A stretch of DNA of 64,000 nucleotides from NCBI RefSeq assembly GCF_001983175.1, contig NZ_MNPW01000003.1:186001-250000 (forward strand), given 5' to 3'. The notes beneath the pieces are model-generated. The model saw only the letters and a list, made by a program, of their open reading frames with translations. It ran no database searches and had not been told where the DNA came from. Position numbers and translations under genes: made by a program. Shown in pieces: positions 1-9,059 of this stretch. This DNA comes from Pseudomonas cedrina subsp. cedrina (GTDB taxonomy: Bacteria; Pseudomonadota; Gammaproteobacteria; Pseudomonadales; Pseudomonadaceae). Positions within the stretch are counted from its first letter, which is position 1, and each line of letters starts with the position of its first letter.

Positions 1-27
1 GTCTTCATCGATAAAAGAGAGCGTCGA

Positions 28-774
28 ATGCTTCTACACACGTCCACCTGGGTTGAGATCGGTCAGTTCCTGGAGCGCAGCCGCACGGTGGTGATCCCCA
101 TCGGCTCCAACGAGCAGCATGGCCCCACCGGCCTGTTGGGCACCGACTGGATGTGCCCGGAAATCATCGCCCATGAGGCGCAGAAGAACGCCGACATCCT
201 GATCGGCCCGACCTTCAATATCGGCATGGCCCAGCATCACCTGGGCTTTCCCGGCACCATTTCGCTGCGCCCTTCCACCTTTATCGCCGCCATTGGTGAT
301 TGGGTGCGCTCGCTGGCCGGGCATGGTTTCGACAAGATCCTGTTTCTGAACGGCCATGGCGGCAATATCGCCACCATCGAAGCGGCGTTCTCCGAGCTGT
401 ACGCCGAAGCGAGCTTCGCCCGTCGCCCGGCCGGGTTTGCGCTGAAACTGGTGAACTGGTGGGACCTGGAAGGCGTGACCGACCTGGCCCAGCGCCAATT
501 CCCGGTCGGCCATGGCAGCCATGCCACGCCGTCCGAGATCGCGGTGACGCAGTGGGCGTACCCGGATTCGATCAAGACCGCCGACTACTCGCCGCGAATC
601 GCCAATACCGGGCCGATCCGTGAAGCGCTGGACTTTCGCGCACGGTTTCCTGATGGGCGCATGGGGTCCGATCCGGCGTTGGCGACGGTGGAGAAAGGTG
701 GAGAGTTGGTGGCGCTGGCTGCGCAAGGGCTGATCAAAACGGTCAACAACTTCAGCAACGAAACAAAACCCTAA
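28..774 (+). CDS. Creatininase-family amidohydrolase
   Basis: This 248-aa protein belongs to the creatininase (creatinine amidohydrolase/FAPy deformylase-like) family, which hydrolyses cyclic or linear amide bonds using two divalent metals. The metal-site motifs are visible: GSNEQHGP near residue 27, LGTDW near 38, FLNGHGGN near 108 and HGSHATPSE near 163. Length fits the family (about 240-260 aa). The ATG lies a few bases after AGAGAG, a modest ribosome-binding site. Only 27 bases upstream are visible, so operon partners cannot be judged. The substrate is not fixed by the motifs; creatinine, formamidopyrimidine-type compounds and other amides are all possible. The family call is secure, the substrate unknown. 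Confidence 0.88.
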   Translation: MLLHTSTWVEIGQFLERSRTVVIPIGSNEQHGPTGLLGTDWMCPEIIAHEAQKNADILIGPTFNIGMAQHHLGFPGTISLRPSTFIAAIGDWVRSLAGHGFDKILFLNGHGGNIATIEAAFSELYAEASFARRPAGFALKLVNWWDLEGVTDLAQRQFPVGHGSHATPSEIAVTQWAYPDSIKTADYSPRIANTGPIREALDFRARFPDGRMGSDPALATVEKGGELVALAAQGLIKTVNNFSNETKP

Positions 775-792
775 GCCCCACACAAATCCAAC

Positions 793-894
793 TGTGGGAG
801 CTGGCTTGTCGGATCGCCGCACCGCTGCGATGCAGACACCTCGATACATCAGGCATACCCAGGTGATGCCATCGCAGGCAAGCCAGCTCCCACA
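793..894. repeat. REP doublet (GTGGGAGCTGGCTTG class)
   Basis: Two inverted REP arms, TGTGGGAGCTGGCTTG at 793 and its reverse complement ending at 894, flank about 65 bases of spacer. A third partial arm (CCCGCTCCCACATTT) follows at 901-915. The unit lies between the stop of the creatininase gene and the convergent lipoprotein gene, a typical REP location, and could act as a transcript-end hairpin. Confidence 0.85.
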
Positions 895-936
895 GGGAAG
901 CCCGCTCCCACATTTGGGGCTATGCGGCGTCGGCAG

Positions 937-1278
937 CTATATGCATTCCTGCGCAGCAAGCTCCAGCCGCGACGGCTTGATCGCCGACGCCAACGGCTTG
1001 CGCTCATACAGGAACACCTTGCCGCCCTCCTGGGACTTGTAGGCTTCCAGGACATCATCGGCGGCAAACTTGCTGGTCAACAGCACTTTGGCGTGGCGCG
1101 AGTTCTGCGTCACGGTGGAGGTGATGCCATGCTTTTCCAGCTTGGGCAGCACACATTTCACATAGGCCTCGGGGTCCTTGGCGGTCTGCAGGGTCAGTGT
1201 CGGAGCGTTGGGGGCGGACACACACCCCGCCAGCAACAGGGAACCAAAGGCCAAGCCCGGGGCGAAAAAAGCGCGCAT
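937..1278 (-). CDS. Small putative lipoprotein
   Basis: 113 aa. The N-terminus is a lipoprotein signal peptide: a short hydrophobic stretch ending in the lipobox LLAGC, so the mature protein should be acylated at Cys19. The mature part is about 95 residues and mixed in composition, with two further cysteines, one in the segment YVKCVLPKLEKHG and one near the C-terminus. I do not recognise a named family. It lies 35 bases downstream of another exported protein on the same strand, so the two may be cotranscribed. Envelope location is well supported; function unknown. Confidence 0.72.
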   Translation of the reverse strand: MRAFFAPGLAFGSLLLAGCVSAPNAPTLTLQTAKDPEAYVKCVLPKLEKHGITSTVTQNSRHAKVLLTSKFAADDVLEAYKSQEGGKVFLYERKPLASAIKPSRLELAAQECI

Positions 1279-1313
1279 GAAAAATTCCTGACTATAAAAA
1301 ATAAAAGTTCACA

Positions 1314-1970
1314 TCAACCCGCACGTTGCCCAGCGTGAAGCAGCGCCTTGAGCGACGCATCGAACTGCTTCAAGGCGTCGAGCTGCACATCCCGCTGCTG
1401 CTCGATCTGCGCGGCAACTTCCGGCGCGGCCTTGTCATGCACCCACACCGACGGCACCTGCTTGTGCACCGCGCCCTCGGCCTTGGCGATGTACTGCAGG
1501 TTCGCGTCGTAGAACCGCGCAATGAACCGCGCCTCGACCTGATCGTTACGCTGGGTCAGCAGTTGGTTATGGGTATCGAGCATCACCACCACGTCGGGGT
1601 GAGCCTGCATCAGGGCGTCCAGGTTGTCGTACACGGTGACCGACAAAAAAGTGCCTTGCAGCGAGCTCATCAACCAATCGATGGCCAGTTCCGGGTCGGA
1701 GCTGTTGACGAACGCCTGGCGGATACGCCCGTCGAGGGCATCCTTGGCGCCATTCAAGGCCATGTCGTGGTAGCGTTCAAGGTAGCTGAGGTTATCGCGG
1801 GTATTATCGCTCAACAACACACCCAGCGATTGCGCGTGCTGCAGGGAGTTTACGCTACCGACGATAGGTAGCAAATGGCCTGCATGCAAATCATCGGCGA
1901 TCGCCGCGTTGTTGATCACGACAGTGCCCAGCATCACCATCATTAAAGCCAGCTGAATAAACGTCCTCAT
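1314..1970 (-). CDS. Exported protein of unknown function
   Basis: 218 aa with an N-terminal hydrophobic segment (residues 5-22) followed by NNAAIADD, consistent with a Sec signal peptide cleaved near residue 26. The mature protein is mostly helical in composition, without transmembrane segments, cysteine clusters or catalytic motifs I recognise. It is probably periplasmic. It precedes the small lipoprotein gene (gap 35 bases) and is divergent from the 90-aa gene at 2101; the 130-base divergent gap is AT-richer than its surroundings and should hold both promoters. No function assigned. Confidence 0.65.
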   Translation of the reverse strand: MRTFIQLALMMVMLGTVVINNAAIADDLHAGHLLPIVGSVNSLQHAQSLGVLLSDNTRDNLSYLERYHDMALNGAKDALDGRIRQAFVNSSDPELAIDWLMSSLQGTFLSVTVYDNLDALMQAHPDVVVMLDTHNQLLTQRNDQVEARFIARFYDANLQYIAKAEGAVHKQVPSVWVHDKAAPEVAAQIEQQRDVQLDALKQFDASLKALLHAGQRAG

Positions 1971-2100
1971 CGCGCATTTCCTTGAAAGCGTCTCGATGGG
2001 GCGATTTTGCGCTTTTGCTGCAAAAACAGAACTTGCGATCCGTGATGGTGACTATTATCTGAACCGATAGTGCACCTATAAAACCTATAAGGACCACGCC

Positions 2101-2373
2101 ATGAAGCCCCACCAGAAAACCTTCGACCGCATCCGCGAAGCCGTCCTGCCGGAATTTCGTGAGCGGGTCGCCGATTATCTGGCCGACTATGAAGGCGTGC
2201 TGCAAGACACCGCCGTTGACGCTGCCCGGTTCCAGGCCAGCGCCCAGCAGTTGCGCGGTTACCTGCGCGGCTTGAACACCACGCGGGTGCTGGGCATGGC
2301 GGATTGGGAAGACCTGGACCGGCGCGTCGCGCAAATGGCCCAAAGCCCTACAGCGCAGGGCGTTGCAGGTTGA
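2101..2373 (+). CDS. Hypothetical protein, 90 aa
   Basis: A small soluble, charged, probably helical protein starting MKPHQKTFDRIREAV. The ATG is preceded by AAGGA at a suitable distance. There is no signal peptide, membrane segment or motif I recognise. Its last 26 bases overlap the 3' end of the convergent glutathione-transferase gene (2348-2373), so the two transcripts are complementary at their ends. Coding status is supported by the start site and compact fit; function unknown. Confidence 0.6.
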   Translation: MKPHQKTFDRIREAVLPEFRERVADYLADYEGVLQDTAVDAARFQASAQQLRGYLRGLNTTRVLGMADWEDLDRRVAQMAQSPTAQGVAG

Positions 2374-2980
2374 CCCACGCCTGCACGGACGGGCGCTGCC
2401 ACTGGCGTTGCGCGTAATCCACCAGTTCGGCCGGTACCCGGTCGCCATTGAGAATCAGGCGGTTGAGCATCACCGCCAGGTCCACGTCGACAATCGACCA
2501 CTCGCCGAACAGATACGCCGCATTACCCGCCAACAGTGTCTGCGCGGCGCTGATCAACTTGGCGGCTGCCGCTTCGGCCGCGGGTGACAACGGCGGCATT
2601 TTCTGCCCGTAGAACACCACCAGCGTCGAGCGCTCCTGGCGGATCGGCAGCAAATCGCTGCGCAGCCACGCCTGCACCTGCCGCGCCCTCGCCCGCTGAC
2701 GGGTGTCAGCCGGGTACACCGGCGTCTGCGGGTGAACCTCTTCCAGATACTCCGTGATCGCCGACGACTCCGACAACGCGAAGTCACCGTCCACCAGCGT
2801 CGGCACACGCCGGGTCAGGGACAGGTGGGCAAAGTCAGGTGCCTGCTGCTGCGCGGCGTCCAGGTCCAGGGTGAGCGTGTCGAAAGCCAGGCCTTTTTCC
2901 CGCAGGGTGACGAACACCGACAGGGCGTAGGGGCTGGTGAACACATGATCAACATACAGACGTAACGCACGCTGGCTCAT
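2348..2980 (-). CDS. yfcF: Glutathione S-transferase, YfcF-like
   Basis: About 210 aa from the chosen start MSQRALRLYVD, which has AAGGAG upstream (CTCAAGGAGATTCGTT); an upstream in-frame ATG at 3007 lacks such a site. The N-terminal thioredoxin-like domain (about 1-85) carries VDGDFALSESSAITEYLEE, the glutathione gamma-glutamyl binding loop with its Glu-Ser pair. The rest is the all-helical C-terminal domain. Sequence style and length match the YfcF subfamily, linked in E. coli to glutathione-dependent peroxide handling. It is convergent with the 90-aa gene. The GST fold is certain; the YfcF label is likely. Confidence 0.82.
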   Translation of the reverse strand: MSQRALRLYVDHVFTSPYALSVFVTLREKGLAFDTLTLDLDAAQQQAPDFAHLSLTRRVPTLVDGDFALSESSAITEYLEEVHPQTPVYPADTRQRARARQVQAWLRSDLLPIRQERSTLVVFYGQKMPPLSPAAEAAAAKLISAAQTLLAGNAAYLFGEWSIVDVDLAVMLNRLILNGDRVPAELVDYAQRQWQRPSVQAWVNLQRPAL

Positions 2981-3075
2981 AACGAATCTCCTTGAGTGAG
3001 CCACCACGCTACGAGATGTGCGATGAGAAAGACAATGCGCTGTTTTTATGGGGGCATTCCTTGGTGGAATACCGG

Positions 3076-3612
3076 TTAACCCGCGAACCCGCCCTCGTCC
3101 AGAAACGCTTGCTCGTCAGCGGTGGTGGCCCTGGCCAGCACGTCATTACGGTGGGGGAAGCGACCGAACCGCTGGATAATTTCGGCATGTTGCTTGGCCC
3201 AGCGGTAGGTGTTGGCATCCAGTGGCTGGTTGAGGGTCAGCGACCGCTGCTGGTCGGCCGGGTCTTCCGAATGTTCGAACGGCAGGTAGCAGAACGCACG
3301 CAATGACGGCTCGATCTGCTGGTCCAGGCCGGCGTCGACCATGCGCTGGGCATACAGCCGTGCCAGTGGGTCGGTGGCGAACATATGGGCGGTGCCACGA
3401 AATGCATTGCGCGGGTATTGGTCGAGCAGGATCAGCAACGCCAGCGCACCTTGGGCCGAATCCAGCCAGCTTTCCAGCTCACGCCGGGCGGCTTGCAGAT
3501 GGGCGGTGTGGAAGGTGTCGCGGAACGTGGCGTCGAAGGCTGCGCTCTTGGCGAACCAGCGTTTGGGGCCGGCTTGTTTCCAGAAGTCGATGACGGCGTG
3601 TGGGGTGGTCAT
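3076..3612 (-). CDS. DUF924 family protein
   Basis: 178 aa. DUF924 hallmarks are visible: the start VIDFWKQAGPKRWFAKSAAFD, the central LILLDQYPRNAFRGT, and LPFEHSEDPADQQRSL. These proteins are all-helical (TPR-like) and cytoplasmic, of unknown biochemical role, typically about 180-200 aa. The gene stands alone, with a REP doublet just upstream separating it from the TonB receptor gene. Family assignment is strong; no function is claimed. Confidence 0.88.
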   Translation of the reverse strand: MTTPHAVIDFWKQAGPKRWFAKSAAFDATFRDTFHTAHLQAARRELESWLDSAQGALALLILLDQYPRNAFRGTAHMFATDPLARLYAQRMVDAGLDQQIEPSLRAFCYLPFEHSEDPADQQRSLTLNQPLDANTYRWAKQHAEIIQRFGRFPHRNDVLARATTADEQAFLDEGGFAG

Positions 3613-3677
3613 GGTCAGGGCCTGCGCAGACGATTTGGTCTGACGGTATCAGGAATCCCGGGCGTGGCGAAGATCGA

Positions 3678-3776
3678 TGTGGGAGCGGGCTTGCTCGCGA
3701 ATGCGGTGTGTCAGATAACGACTTACTGACTGATACACCGCTTTCGCGAGCAAGCCCGCTCACATTTTTGGACGGC
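3678..3776. repeat. REP doublet (GGGAGCGGGCTTGCTCGCGAATGCGG class)
   Basis: Inverted arms GTGGGAGCGGGCTTGCTCGCG (from 3679) and its complement ending near 3772 (the right arm lacks one triplet) flank a spacer containing GTGTCAG and its approximate complement. The unit ends about 10 bases after the stop of the TonB receptor gene and may double as its terminator. Confidence 0.85.
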
Positions 3777-3784
3777 GTTGCGCT

Positions 3785-6214
3785 TTAGAAGTCCAGGGTG
3801 GCCGACAGTTTGACTGTACGCGGCTCACCCTGGGTCAGGTAGTTGTTGGCCGTCGACGCCGACGCCCAATACGCCTTGTTCGCCACGTTCTCCACGTTGG
3901 CGCGCAAGGTGATGTACTTGTCGTCAGCCTTGAAGCCATAGCGCGCGCCGAGGTCGACGCGGGTCCAGGCGGGGATGCTCAGTGTGTTGCTGGCGTTGAC
4001 GTATTCGCCACCGGTGCGCAGCAGCCGCGCGTTGACGGCGGCGCCCTGCAGGCCGGGAACGTCCCAGTCGGCGCCGACGTTGTACTGGAAGCGCGGCACG
4101 CCGGCGGCGCGGTTGCCATCACTGAGACCGTTGGAGGTATTGTTCAACTCAGTGTTCATCCAGGTCGCACCGGCCAGCAGGCGCAGGCCGTCAAGCGGTT
4201 CGCCGAAGACGTTCAGCTCAACGCCCTTGTTGATTTGCTCACCGTCGACGCTGAAGGTGCTGGTGCCATTGGCATTGGTGTTGGTGGCGCTGCTCGGCTG
4301 CTCGATGCGGTAGACGCCCAAGGTCGCGCCAAAGGCATCCCAATCCAGCTTGACCCCCGCCTCCGTCTGTTTGCTGCGGTTAGGCGCAAACACCTCGCCG
4401 GGGTTGGTGACGTTGGTCAACGGCGCAGTCGGCCCCTGGGCCAGCCCTTCGATACGGTTGGCATAGAACGACACGTGCTGCCACGGCTTGACCACCAGGC
4501 CATACACTGGCGTGGTGATGGTCTCGGCATAGCTGGCATTGCGCACACCGGTGGTGGTGTTCCAGCCATCCACTTCGATGGTCTGGCGCCGCACGCCGAG
4601 TGTCAGCAACACGCGGTCATCGATAAAGCCCAGGGTGTCGGACACAGCGGCGCTTTTGATGCGGTTCTTGCCGACGATGCGCGGGTCATGGATATCGCTG
4701 CCGAAGTAAGTGACCGAAGGACGCGGAATCTGCACCGGGTTGTACAGATTGCCCGGCTGACGATTGGCCTGGGTGATCGCCTCGAACGCTGAACGCTGCT
4801 CTCCCCAGGTGCCGGACAAGCCGACGTTGACTTGGTGGGTCACCGGCCCGGTATTGAAGTGCCCGTTCAGGCCGGCCATGGCGCTCTTGTTATCTTCGTC
4901 ATGGGGCGAGTACAAAAAGCCCACGCGGCCACTGCCATCGTTGCCCACATACAGCGACGAATACTGACCATTCTCCCGCGTATGCTTGGCACCGCCGCCC
5001 ACGTAGGCGGTCCAGCTTTCATTCAAGTCGTACTCGGCATTGAACATGCCGTAGGTGTCTTCCAGCTCGGACCAGCTCCAGTCCTGAGCGTAGTTGTGCC
5101 TGGCCGATGGCGCCTGCGGCACCTTGCTGCCATTGGGATACACCACGGAACGGCCATTGTTGATGCGCTCTTTCTGGTAGCCGAAATCGGTGGACACGCG
5201 CAGGCGATCACCTCGGTAATCCAGGGCGACCGCCACCAGTTGCGAGCTTTTGAATTCGTCTTCGATGGCCGTGTCGCCGCCATGCCTGGCCAGGTTGACG
5301 CGCGCGCCGAAGCGGTTGTCTTCACCGAACCGCTGGCCCAGGTCGAGGTGGCCGCCGCGCTGGCCATCGGTGGTGGTGTCGAGGGTAATGCTGCGGGTTG
5401 GTGTGTCTTCGGCGCGCTTGGGCACCAGGTTGACGCTGCCGCCAATGCCGCTGCCCGCCGGCGACACACCGTTGACGAACGCATTGGGACCCTTGAACAA
5501 TTCGACCCGCTCCAATGCTTCGGTGGTGATGATCTGCCGTGGCAGTACGCCGTACAGGCCGTTGAAGGCAATGTCATCGGTATTCAGCGGCAGCCCGCGA
5601 ATGGTAAATACCTGGGAAAAATTGCCGAAGCCTGACGACTGGCGCACCGACGCGTCATTGAGCAGCACATCCCCCACGGTGCGCGCCTGCTGGTCAGCGA
5701 TGGTCTTGGCGGTGTAGCTGACCACACTGAACGGCACGTCGTTGATCGAGCGATTGCCCAGCACGCCCAGACGCGCCGAACGCGCGACCTGGCCACCGGC
5801 ATAGGTATCCGCCTGCGCGCCGCTGTCGCCGCTGATGGTGGTCGCACCCAGTTGCAGCGCATCGCCCGTTGCTTCGGGCACCAGGGTGTAACCGTTCGCA
5901 CCGGTGCTTTGCAGCGTATAACCGCTGCCTTGCAGCAACTGCATGAAGCCCGACTGCGCAGTGAAGCTGCCCTGCAAACCGGCGCTTTGCTGACCGTTGA
6001 GCAGCGTGGAATCAAATGAAAGCGGCACGCCGGACATCGCCGCGAACTGCGCCAGCACATTGCCCAACGGCCCCGGCGCAATGCTGTAGCCGCGCGCCGC
6101 GCTGGCCGACCCCGTGTCCGCCGCCACGGCGCTGTGCAACGGTGCGATGGCCGCAAGGGCGATGGCCAGGCTCAAGGCCTTCAAAGGGCGGATGGGGTGC
6201 GGTGTGAAGGTCAT
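3785..6214 (-). CDS. TonB-dependent siderophore receptor with STN signalling domain
   Basis: About 809 aa, an outer-membrane receptor for a ferric siderophore. Order: signal peptide (cleaved after HSAVAADT-like residues, about 35), STN domain (about 45-115, ARGYSIAPGPLGNVLAQF to NGYTLVPEA), TonB-box region, plug (about 155-270, with QQARTVGDVLLNDASVR and ERVELFKGPNAFVNG), then the beta-barrel ending in the aromatic C-terminus KLSATLDF. The STN domain means it should transmit ligand occupancy to the FecR encoded immediately upstream. Two in-frame ATGs exist; MTFTPHP (6214) has the better spacing from CAGGA. The ligand cannot be told from sequence. Confidence 0.9.
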   Translation of the reverse strand: MTFTPHPIRPLKALSLAIALAAIAPLHSAVAADTGSASAARGYSIAPGPLGNVLAQFAAMSGVPLSFDSTLLNGQQSAGLQGSFTAQSGFMQLLQGSGYTLQSTGANGYTLVPEATGDALQLGATTISGDSGAQADTYAGGQVARSARLGVLGNRSINDVPFSVVSYTAKTIADQQARTVGDVLLNDASVRQSSGFGNFSQVFTIRGLPLNTDDIAFNGLYGVLPRQIITTEALERVELFKGPNAFVNGVSPAGSGIGGSVNLVPKRAEDTPTRSITLDTTTDGQRGGHLDLGQRFGEDNRFGARVNLARHGGDTAIEDEFKSSQLVAVALDYRGDRLRVSTDFGYQKERINNGRSVVYPNGSKVPQAPSARHNYAQDWSWSELEDTYGMFNAEYDLNESWTAYVGGGAKHTRENGQYSSLYVGNDGSGRVGFLYSPHDEDNKSAMAGLNGHFNTGPVTHQVNVGLSGTWGEQRSAFEAITQANRQPGNLYNPVQIPRPSVTYFGSDIHDPRIVGKNRIKSAAVSDTLGFIDDRVLLTLGVRRQTIEVDGWNTTTGVRNASYAETITTPVYGLVVKPWQHVSFYANRIEGLAQGPTAPLTNVTNPGEVFAPNRSKQTEAGVKLDWDAFGATLGVYRIEQPSSATNTNANGTSTFSVDGEQINKGVELNVFGEPLDGLRLLAGATWMNTELNNTSNGLSDGNRAAGVPRFQYNVGADWDVPGLQGAAVNARLLRTGGEYVNASNTLSIPAWTRVDLGARYGFKADDKYITLRANVENVANKAYWASASTANNYLTQGEPRTVKLSATLDF

Positions 6215-6305
6215 GGGCATTCCTGTCGGCGCGGTGCGATGTTGAGGGTTCTTCCCTTACACCGGGCGACAACGAAAAAGGTATCAGCAACGGTCAAAAA
6301 TAATC

Positions 6306-7259
6306 TCAGCGCGGCTCGAGGGTCACCCAGTAACCGGTCAAGCTGCTGACCTTGACCGGCAAGGTGTCCTGCAGCAGGCGCAGGCTGGCGTCGGTGTCGC
6401 GCAGGGGAAACGCCCCGGACACGGTCAGCCCGGCCACACTGGCGTGGCAACGCAGCATGCCGTGACGGTAACGCCCCAGCTCATCGAGCAGATCGGCCAG
6501 ACGCATGTGCTGGGCCAGCAGCATGCCGTTTTCCCAAGTCGTCGCACTGATATCCAATGGCTGCACCGCTGCCATGGCATCGCTGCCAAATGCACTTTGT
6601 TCACCGGCCTTGAGCACCCGCCCACCGCCGGCGTGCTGCGGCACCATCTCCACCGCGCCCTCGAGCACCGCGACGCGGCTGCTCTGCTCGTCCACCCGTA
6701 CGCTGAAATGTGTGCCCAGGGCGCGGGCGGTGCCGTGGCGGGTCTGCACGATAAACGGGCGATGGGTCGGTGCGGGGTCTTTGGCGGTGGTGACCATCAC
6801 TTCGCCCTGCAACAGGTCGATGCGTCGCACCTGATCGGTGAAGGCAATATTCAGCGAGCTTGCGGTGTTGATCAGCAGGTGCGTGCCGTCGGGCAAGGTG
6901 ACGTTGCGTTGCTCGCCCACTGCGGTGCGCTGGTCGGCGGTCCATGGCTGCCACGGTTTTTGCCGGTACGCCAGCCAGCTCGCCGGCCCCGCCAGCAGCA
7001 ACAGCCCGAGCGCTTGCCGCCGGCCCAGGGATTTATTGCGGCCGATGCGCTTGAGGGTATCGCCGGCAATCGCGGCCGGCACGCTGTCGAAATCCTCCAG
7101 GATCGCCTGCGCGCGTTGCCAGGCCAGGGCGTGCTGGGCGCTGCGGCCCTGCCATTGGGCGATGGCGCGGCGGTCGTCGTCGGTGGCGCTGCCGGATTGC
7201 AGCTGCACCATCCAATCGGCGGCTTCGCCGAGAATCTGCGGGTCGATGGAGGGGCTCAT
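6306..7259 (-). CDS. FecR-family anti-sigma/transmembrane sensor
   Basis: About 317 aa. The N-terminal cytoplasmic DUF4880-type segment (EAADWMVQLQSG, residues about 8-50) is followed by a single membrane segment near 85-105 (ALGLLLLAGPASWLAY) and a periplasmic FecR domain with EQRNVTLPDGTHLLINTASSLN and RHGTARALGTHFSVRV. It relays receptor occupancy to the ECF sigma factor. Its ATG overlaps the sigma stop codon (ATGA at 7256-7259), so the pair is translationally coupled, and the receptor follows 92 bases downstream. Confidence 0.9.
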   Translation of the reverse strand: MSPSIDPQILGEAADWMVQLQSGSATDDDRRAIAQWQGRSAQHALAWQRAQAILEDFDSVPAAIAGDTLKRIGRNKSLGRRQALGLLLLAGPASWLAYRQKPWQPWTADQRTAVGEQRNVTLPDGTHLLINTASSLNIAFTDQVRRIDLLQGEVMVTTAKDPAPTHRPFIVQTRHGTARALGTHFSVRVDEQSSRVAVLEGAVEMVPQHAGGGRVLKAGEQSAFGSDAMAAVQPLDISATTWENGMLLAQHMRLADLLDELGRYRHGMLRCHASVAGLTVSGAFPLRDTDASLRLLQDTLPVKVSSLTGYWVTLEPR

Positions 7260-7753
7260 GCCACGCTCAGGCACGCAAGGAATGCGTCGCGCATGTAGCG
7301 TTTGACCGAGACCAGCGACACCGCGAGCTCATCGGCGATCTGTTGGTAGGTGAGGCCATCGATCTGCGACATCAGAAAGGCTTGGCGGGTTTTCGCCGGC
7401 AAGTCGCGCAGCATGGCTTCGATGCGGTACAGCGCTTCGAGGATCAGCCAGCGGGTTTCCGGCGACGGAACCTCCTGCTCGGGCAGGTGCGCGATGGTCT
7501 CCAGGTAGGCGCGCTCGACTTCCTGGCGGCGCCAGCTGTCGATCATCAAGCCCTTGGCGATATGGGTAAGCAACGCGCGCGGCTCGCTGCCGAAACCGGC
7601 GCCGTTCTGGCGGGTGAGCAAGCGCATGAACGTATCGTGGGCCAGGTCGGCCGCATCGCTGGCATTGCCCAACTTGCGGTCGAGCCAGCGGTACAACCAC
7701 CCGTGGTGTTCGCAGTACAAATCCTGGATAGGCCGATTGAGGGAGGACGACAT
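7256..7753 (-). CDS. ECF sigma factor (FecI-like)
   Basis: 165 aa from the ATG at 7753 (MSSSLNRPIQDLYCEHHG); in-frame TTG and GTG codons just upstream are alternative starts because no strong ribosome-binding site precedes the ATG. Region 2 is seen in WLYRWLDRKLGNASDAADLAHDTF and region 4 in LTYQQIADELAVSLVSVKRYM. It matches FecI/FpvI-type iron-starvation sigmas that direct transcription of the neighbouring receptor gene. It is divergent from the DUF1624 gene. Confidence 0.92.
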   Translation of the reverse strand: MSSSLNRPIQDLYCEHHGWLYRWLDRKLGNASDAADLAHDTFMRLLTRQNGAGFGSEPRALLTHIAKGLMIDSWRRQEVERAYLETIAHLPEQEVPSPETRWLILEALYRIEAMLRDLPAKTRQAFLMSQIDGLTYQQIADELAVSLVSVKRYMRDAFLACLSVA

Positions 7754-7787
7754 GCAAATCACCGGCGCGGTGGCCAAGGAGTAATTA

Positions 7788-7804
7788 AGAATTGATCGCA
7801 TTCT
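7788..7804. promoter_or_regulatory. Candidate operator (weak Fur-box-like palindrome)
   Basis: AGAATTGATCGCATTCT is an imperfect palindrome (AGAAT/ATTCT arms) 35 bases upstream of the sigma-factor start. FecI-type sigma genes are usually Fur-controlled, and position and length fit, but the match to the Fur consensus is poor. Recorded as a candidate only. Confidence 0.3.
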
Positions 7805-7888
7805 AATCCGAGCAACGAATCGCGGCAACGCGCAAATTAATGTTATAGGATAACGCCCCACTTCCACCCTGCCCTGCGAATCTCGCCC

Positions 7889-9043
7889 ATGACTGACGCT
7901 GTTCCCTTGCGCCAACGCCTGCTTTCCATCGACGCCCTGCGCGGCCTGGTGATCCTGTTCATGCTGCTGGACCACGTGCGCGAAACCTTCCTGCTGCACC
8001 GCCAGGTCAGCGACCCGATGAACATCGACAGCACCGAGCCGGCGCTGTTTATCAGCCGTACCCTGGCCCACCTGTGCGCGCCGGTGTTTGTGTTGCTCAC
8101 CGGTTTGTCGGCCTGGCTGTACGGCCAGAAATACCAGGGCCGGCGCGATGTGTCGGCGTTCCTGTTCAAGCGCGGGTTGTTCCTGGTGGTGCTGGAATTT
8201 ACCCTGGTCAACTTCGCCTGGACCTTCCAGTTGCCGCCCAGCGTGATCTACATGCAGGTGATCTGGGCGATCGGCGTGAGCATGATCGCCCTCGCCGCGC
8301 TGGTGTGGCTGCCGCGTCCGCTGTTGATCGGCGTGGCGCTGGTGATCATTGGCGGGCATAACCTGCTGGATGGGCTGCATGTGGGCGCGGGGTCGGCGTT
8401 GCAGGTGCCGTGGTCGATCCTGCATGAGCGCAGTTGGATCGAGGTGGGCGACGCCCTGCGCCTGCGCGTGACCTACCCGGTGTTGCCGTGGATCGGCGTG
8501 ATTGCCCTGGGTTACGGCCTCGGTCCGTGGTTCGCCAATAGCCTGGAACCGGCGTTGCGCCAGCGTTACCTGTTGCTCGGTGGCGTGGGCGCGTTGGTGG
8601 GGTTTGTGCTGTTGCGGGCGGTCAACGGGTATGGCGAGAAACCCTGGCAAGCGTATGACAACGGCGCGCAAACTTGGATGAGCTTTTTTAACGTGACCAA
8701 GTACCCGCCTTCGCTGTTGTTCCTGGCGTTGACCTTGGGGATTGGCTTGCTGCTGTTGCTGGCGTTTGAACGGGCCGGGCACAAGCGCTGGATAGGCATC
8801 TTGGCCACGTTCGGCGCAGCGCCGATGTTCTTTTACCTGCTGCATTTGTATGTGCTGAAAATGCTCTACGTCGCCTGTGTGGCGCTATTTGGCCTCAATC
8901 ACGGCAACTATTTCGGCTTCGACAACATCGGTGCCATTTGGCTGGTGTCGCTGTTGTTGCCCTTGGCGCTTTACCTGCCAGTGCGCTGGTTTGCCGGCCT
9001 CAAGGCGCGGCGTCGCGACCTGGCCTGGCTCAAATACCTGTAG
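7889..9043 (+). CDS. DUF1624 membrane protein (heparan-alpha-glucosaminide N-acetyltransferase-like)
   Basis: 384 aa, with about nine to ten predicted membrane helices. The N-terminal signature RLLSIDALRGLVILFMLLDHVRE is typical of the DUF1624/acyltransferase-3-like clan, in which an intramembrane His assists acyl transfer across the membrane. The C-terminus is FAGLKARRRDLAWLKYL. It stands alone, divergent from the ECF sigma gene, with a repeat composite after its stop. An acyl-transfer role is inferred from distant homologues; substrate unknown. Confidence 0.8.
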   Translation: MTDAVPLRQRLLSIDALRGLVILFMLLDHVRETFLLHRQVSDPMNIDSTEPALFISRTLAHLCAPVFVLLTGLSAWLYGQKYQGRRDVSAFLFKRGLFLVVLEFTLVNFAWTFQLPPSVIYMQVIWAIGVSMIALAALVWLPRPLLIGVALVIIGGHNLLDGLHVGAGSALQVPWSILHERSWIEVGDALRLRVTYPVLPWIGVIALGYGLGPWFANSLEPALRQRYLLLGGVGALVGFVLLRAVNGYGEKPWQAYDNGAQTWMSFFNVTKYPPSLLFLALTLGIGLLLLLAFERAGHKRWIGILATFGAAPMFFYLLHLYVLKMLYVACVALFGLNHGNYFGFDNIGAIWLVSLLLPLALYLPVRWFAGLKARRRDLAWLKYL

Positions 9044-9059
9044 AAACCGGGTAGCTGTT

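Noticed and set aside
1..27. End of a gene upstream of the creatininase
   Set aside because: Only nine codons are visible and one frame has an early TAA (12-14); nothing can be supported.
7256..8845. 529-codon version of the first ECF sigma gene
   Set aside because: The upstream 360 codons are antisense to the DUF1624 gene; the sigma homology begins at MSSSLNRPIQDLY.
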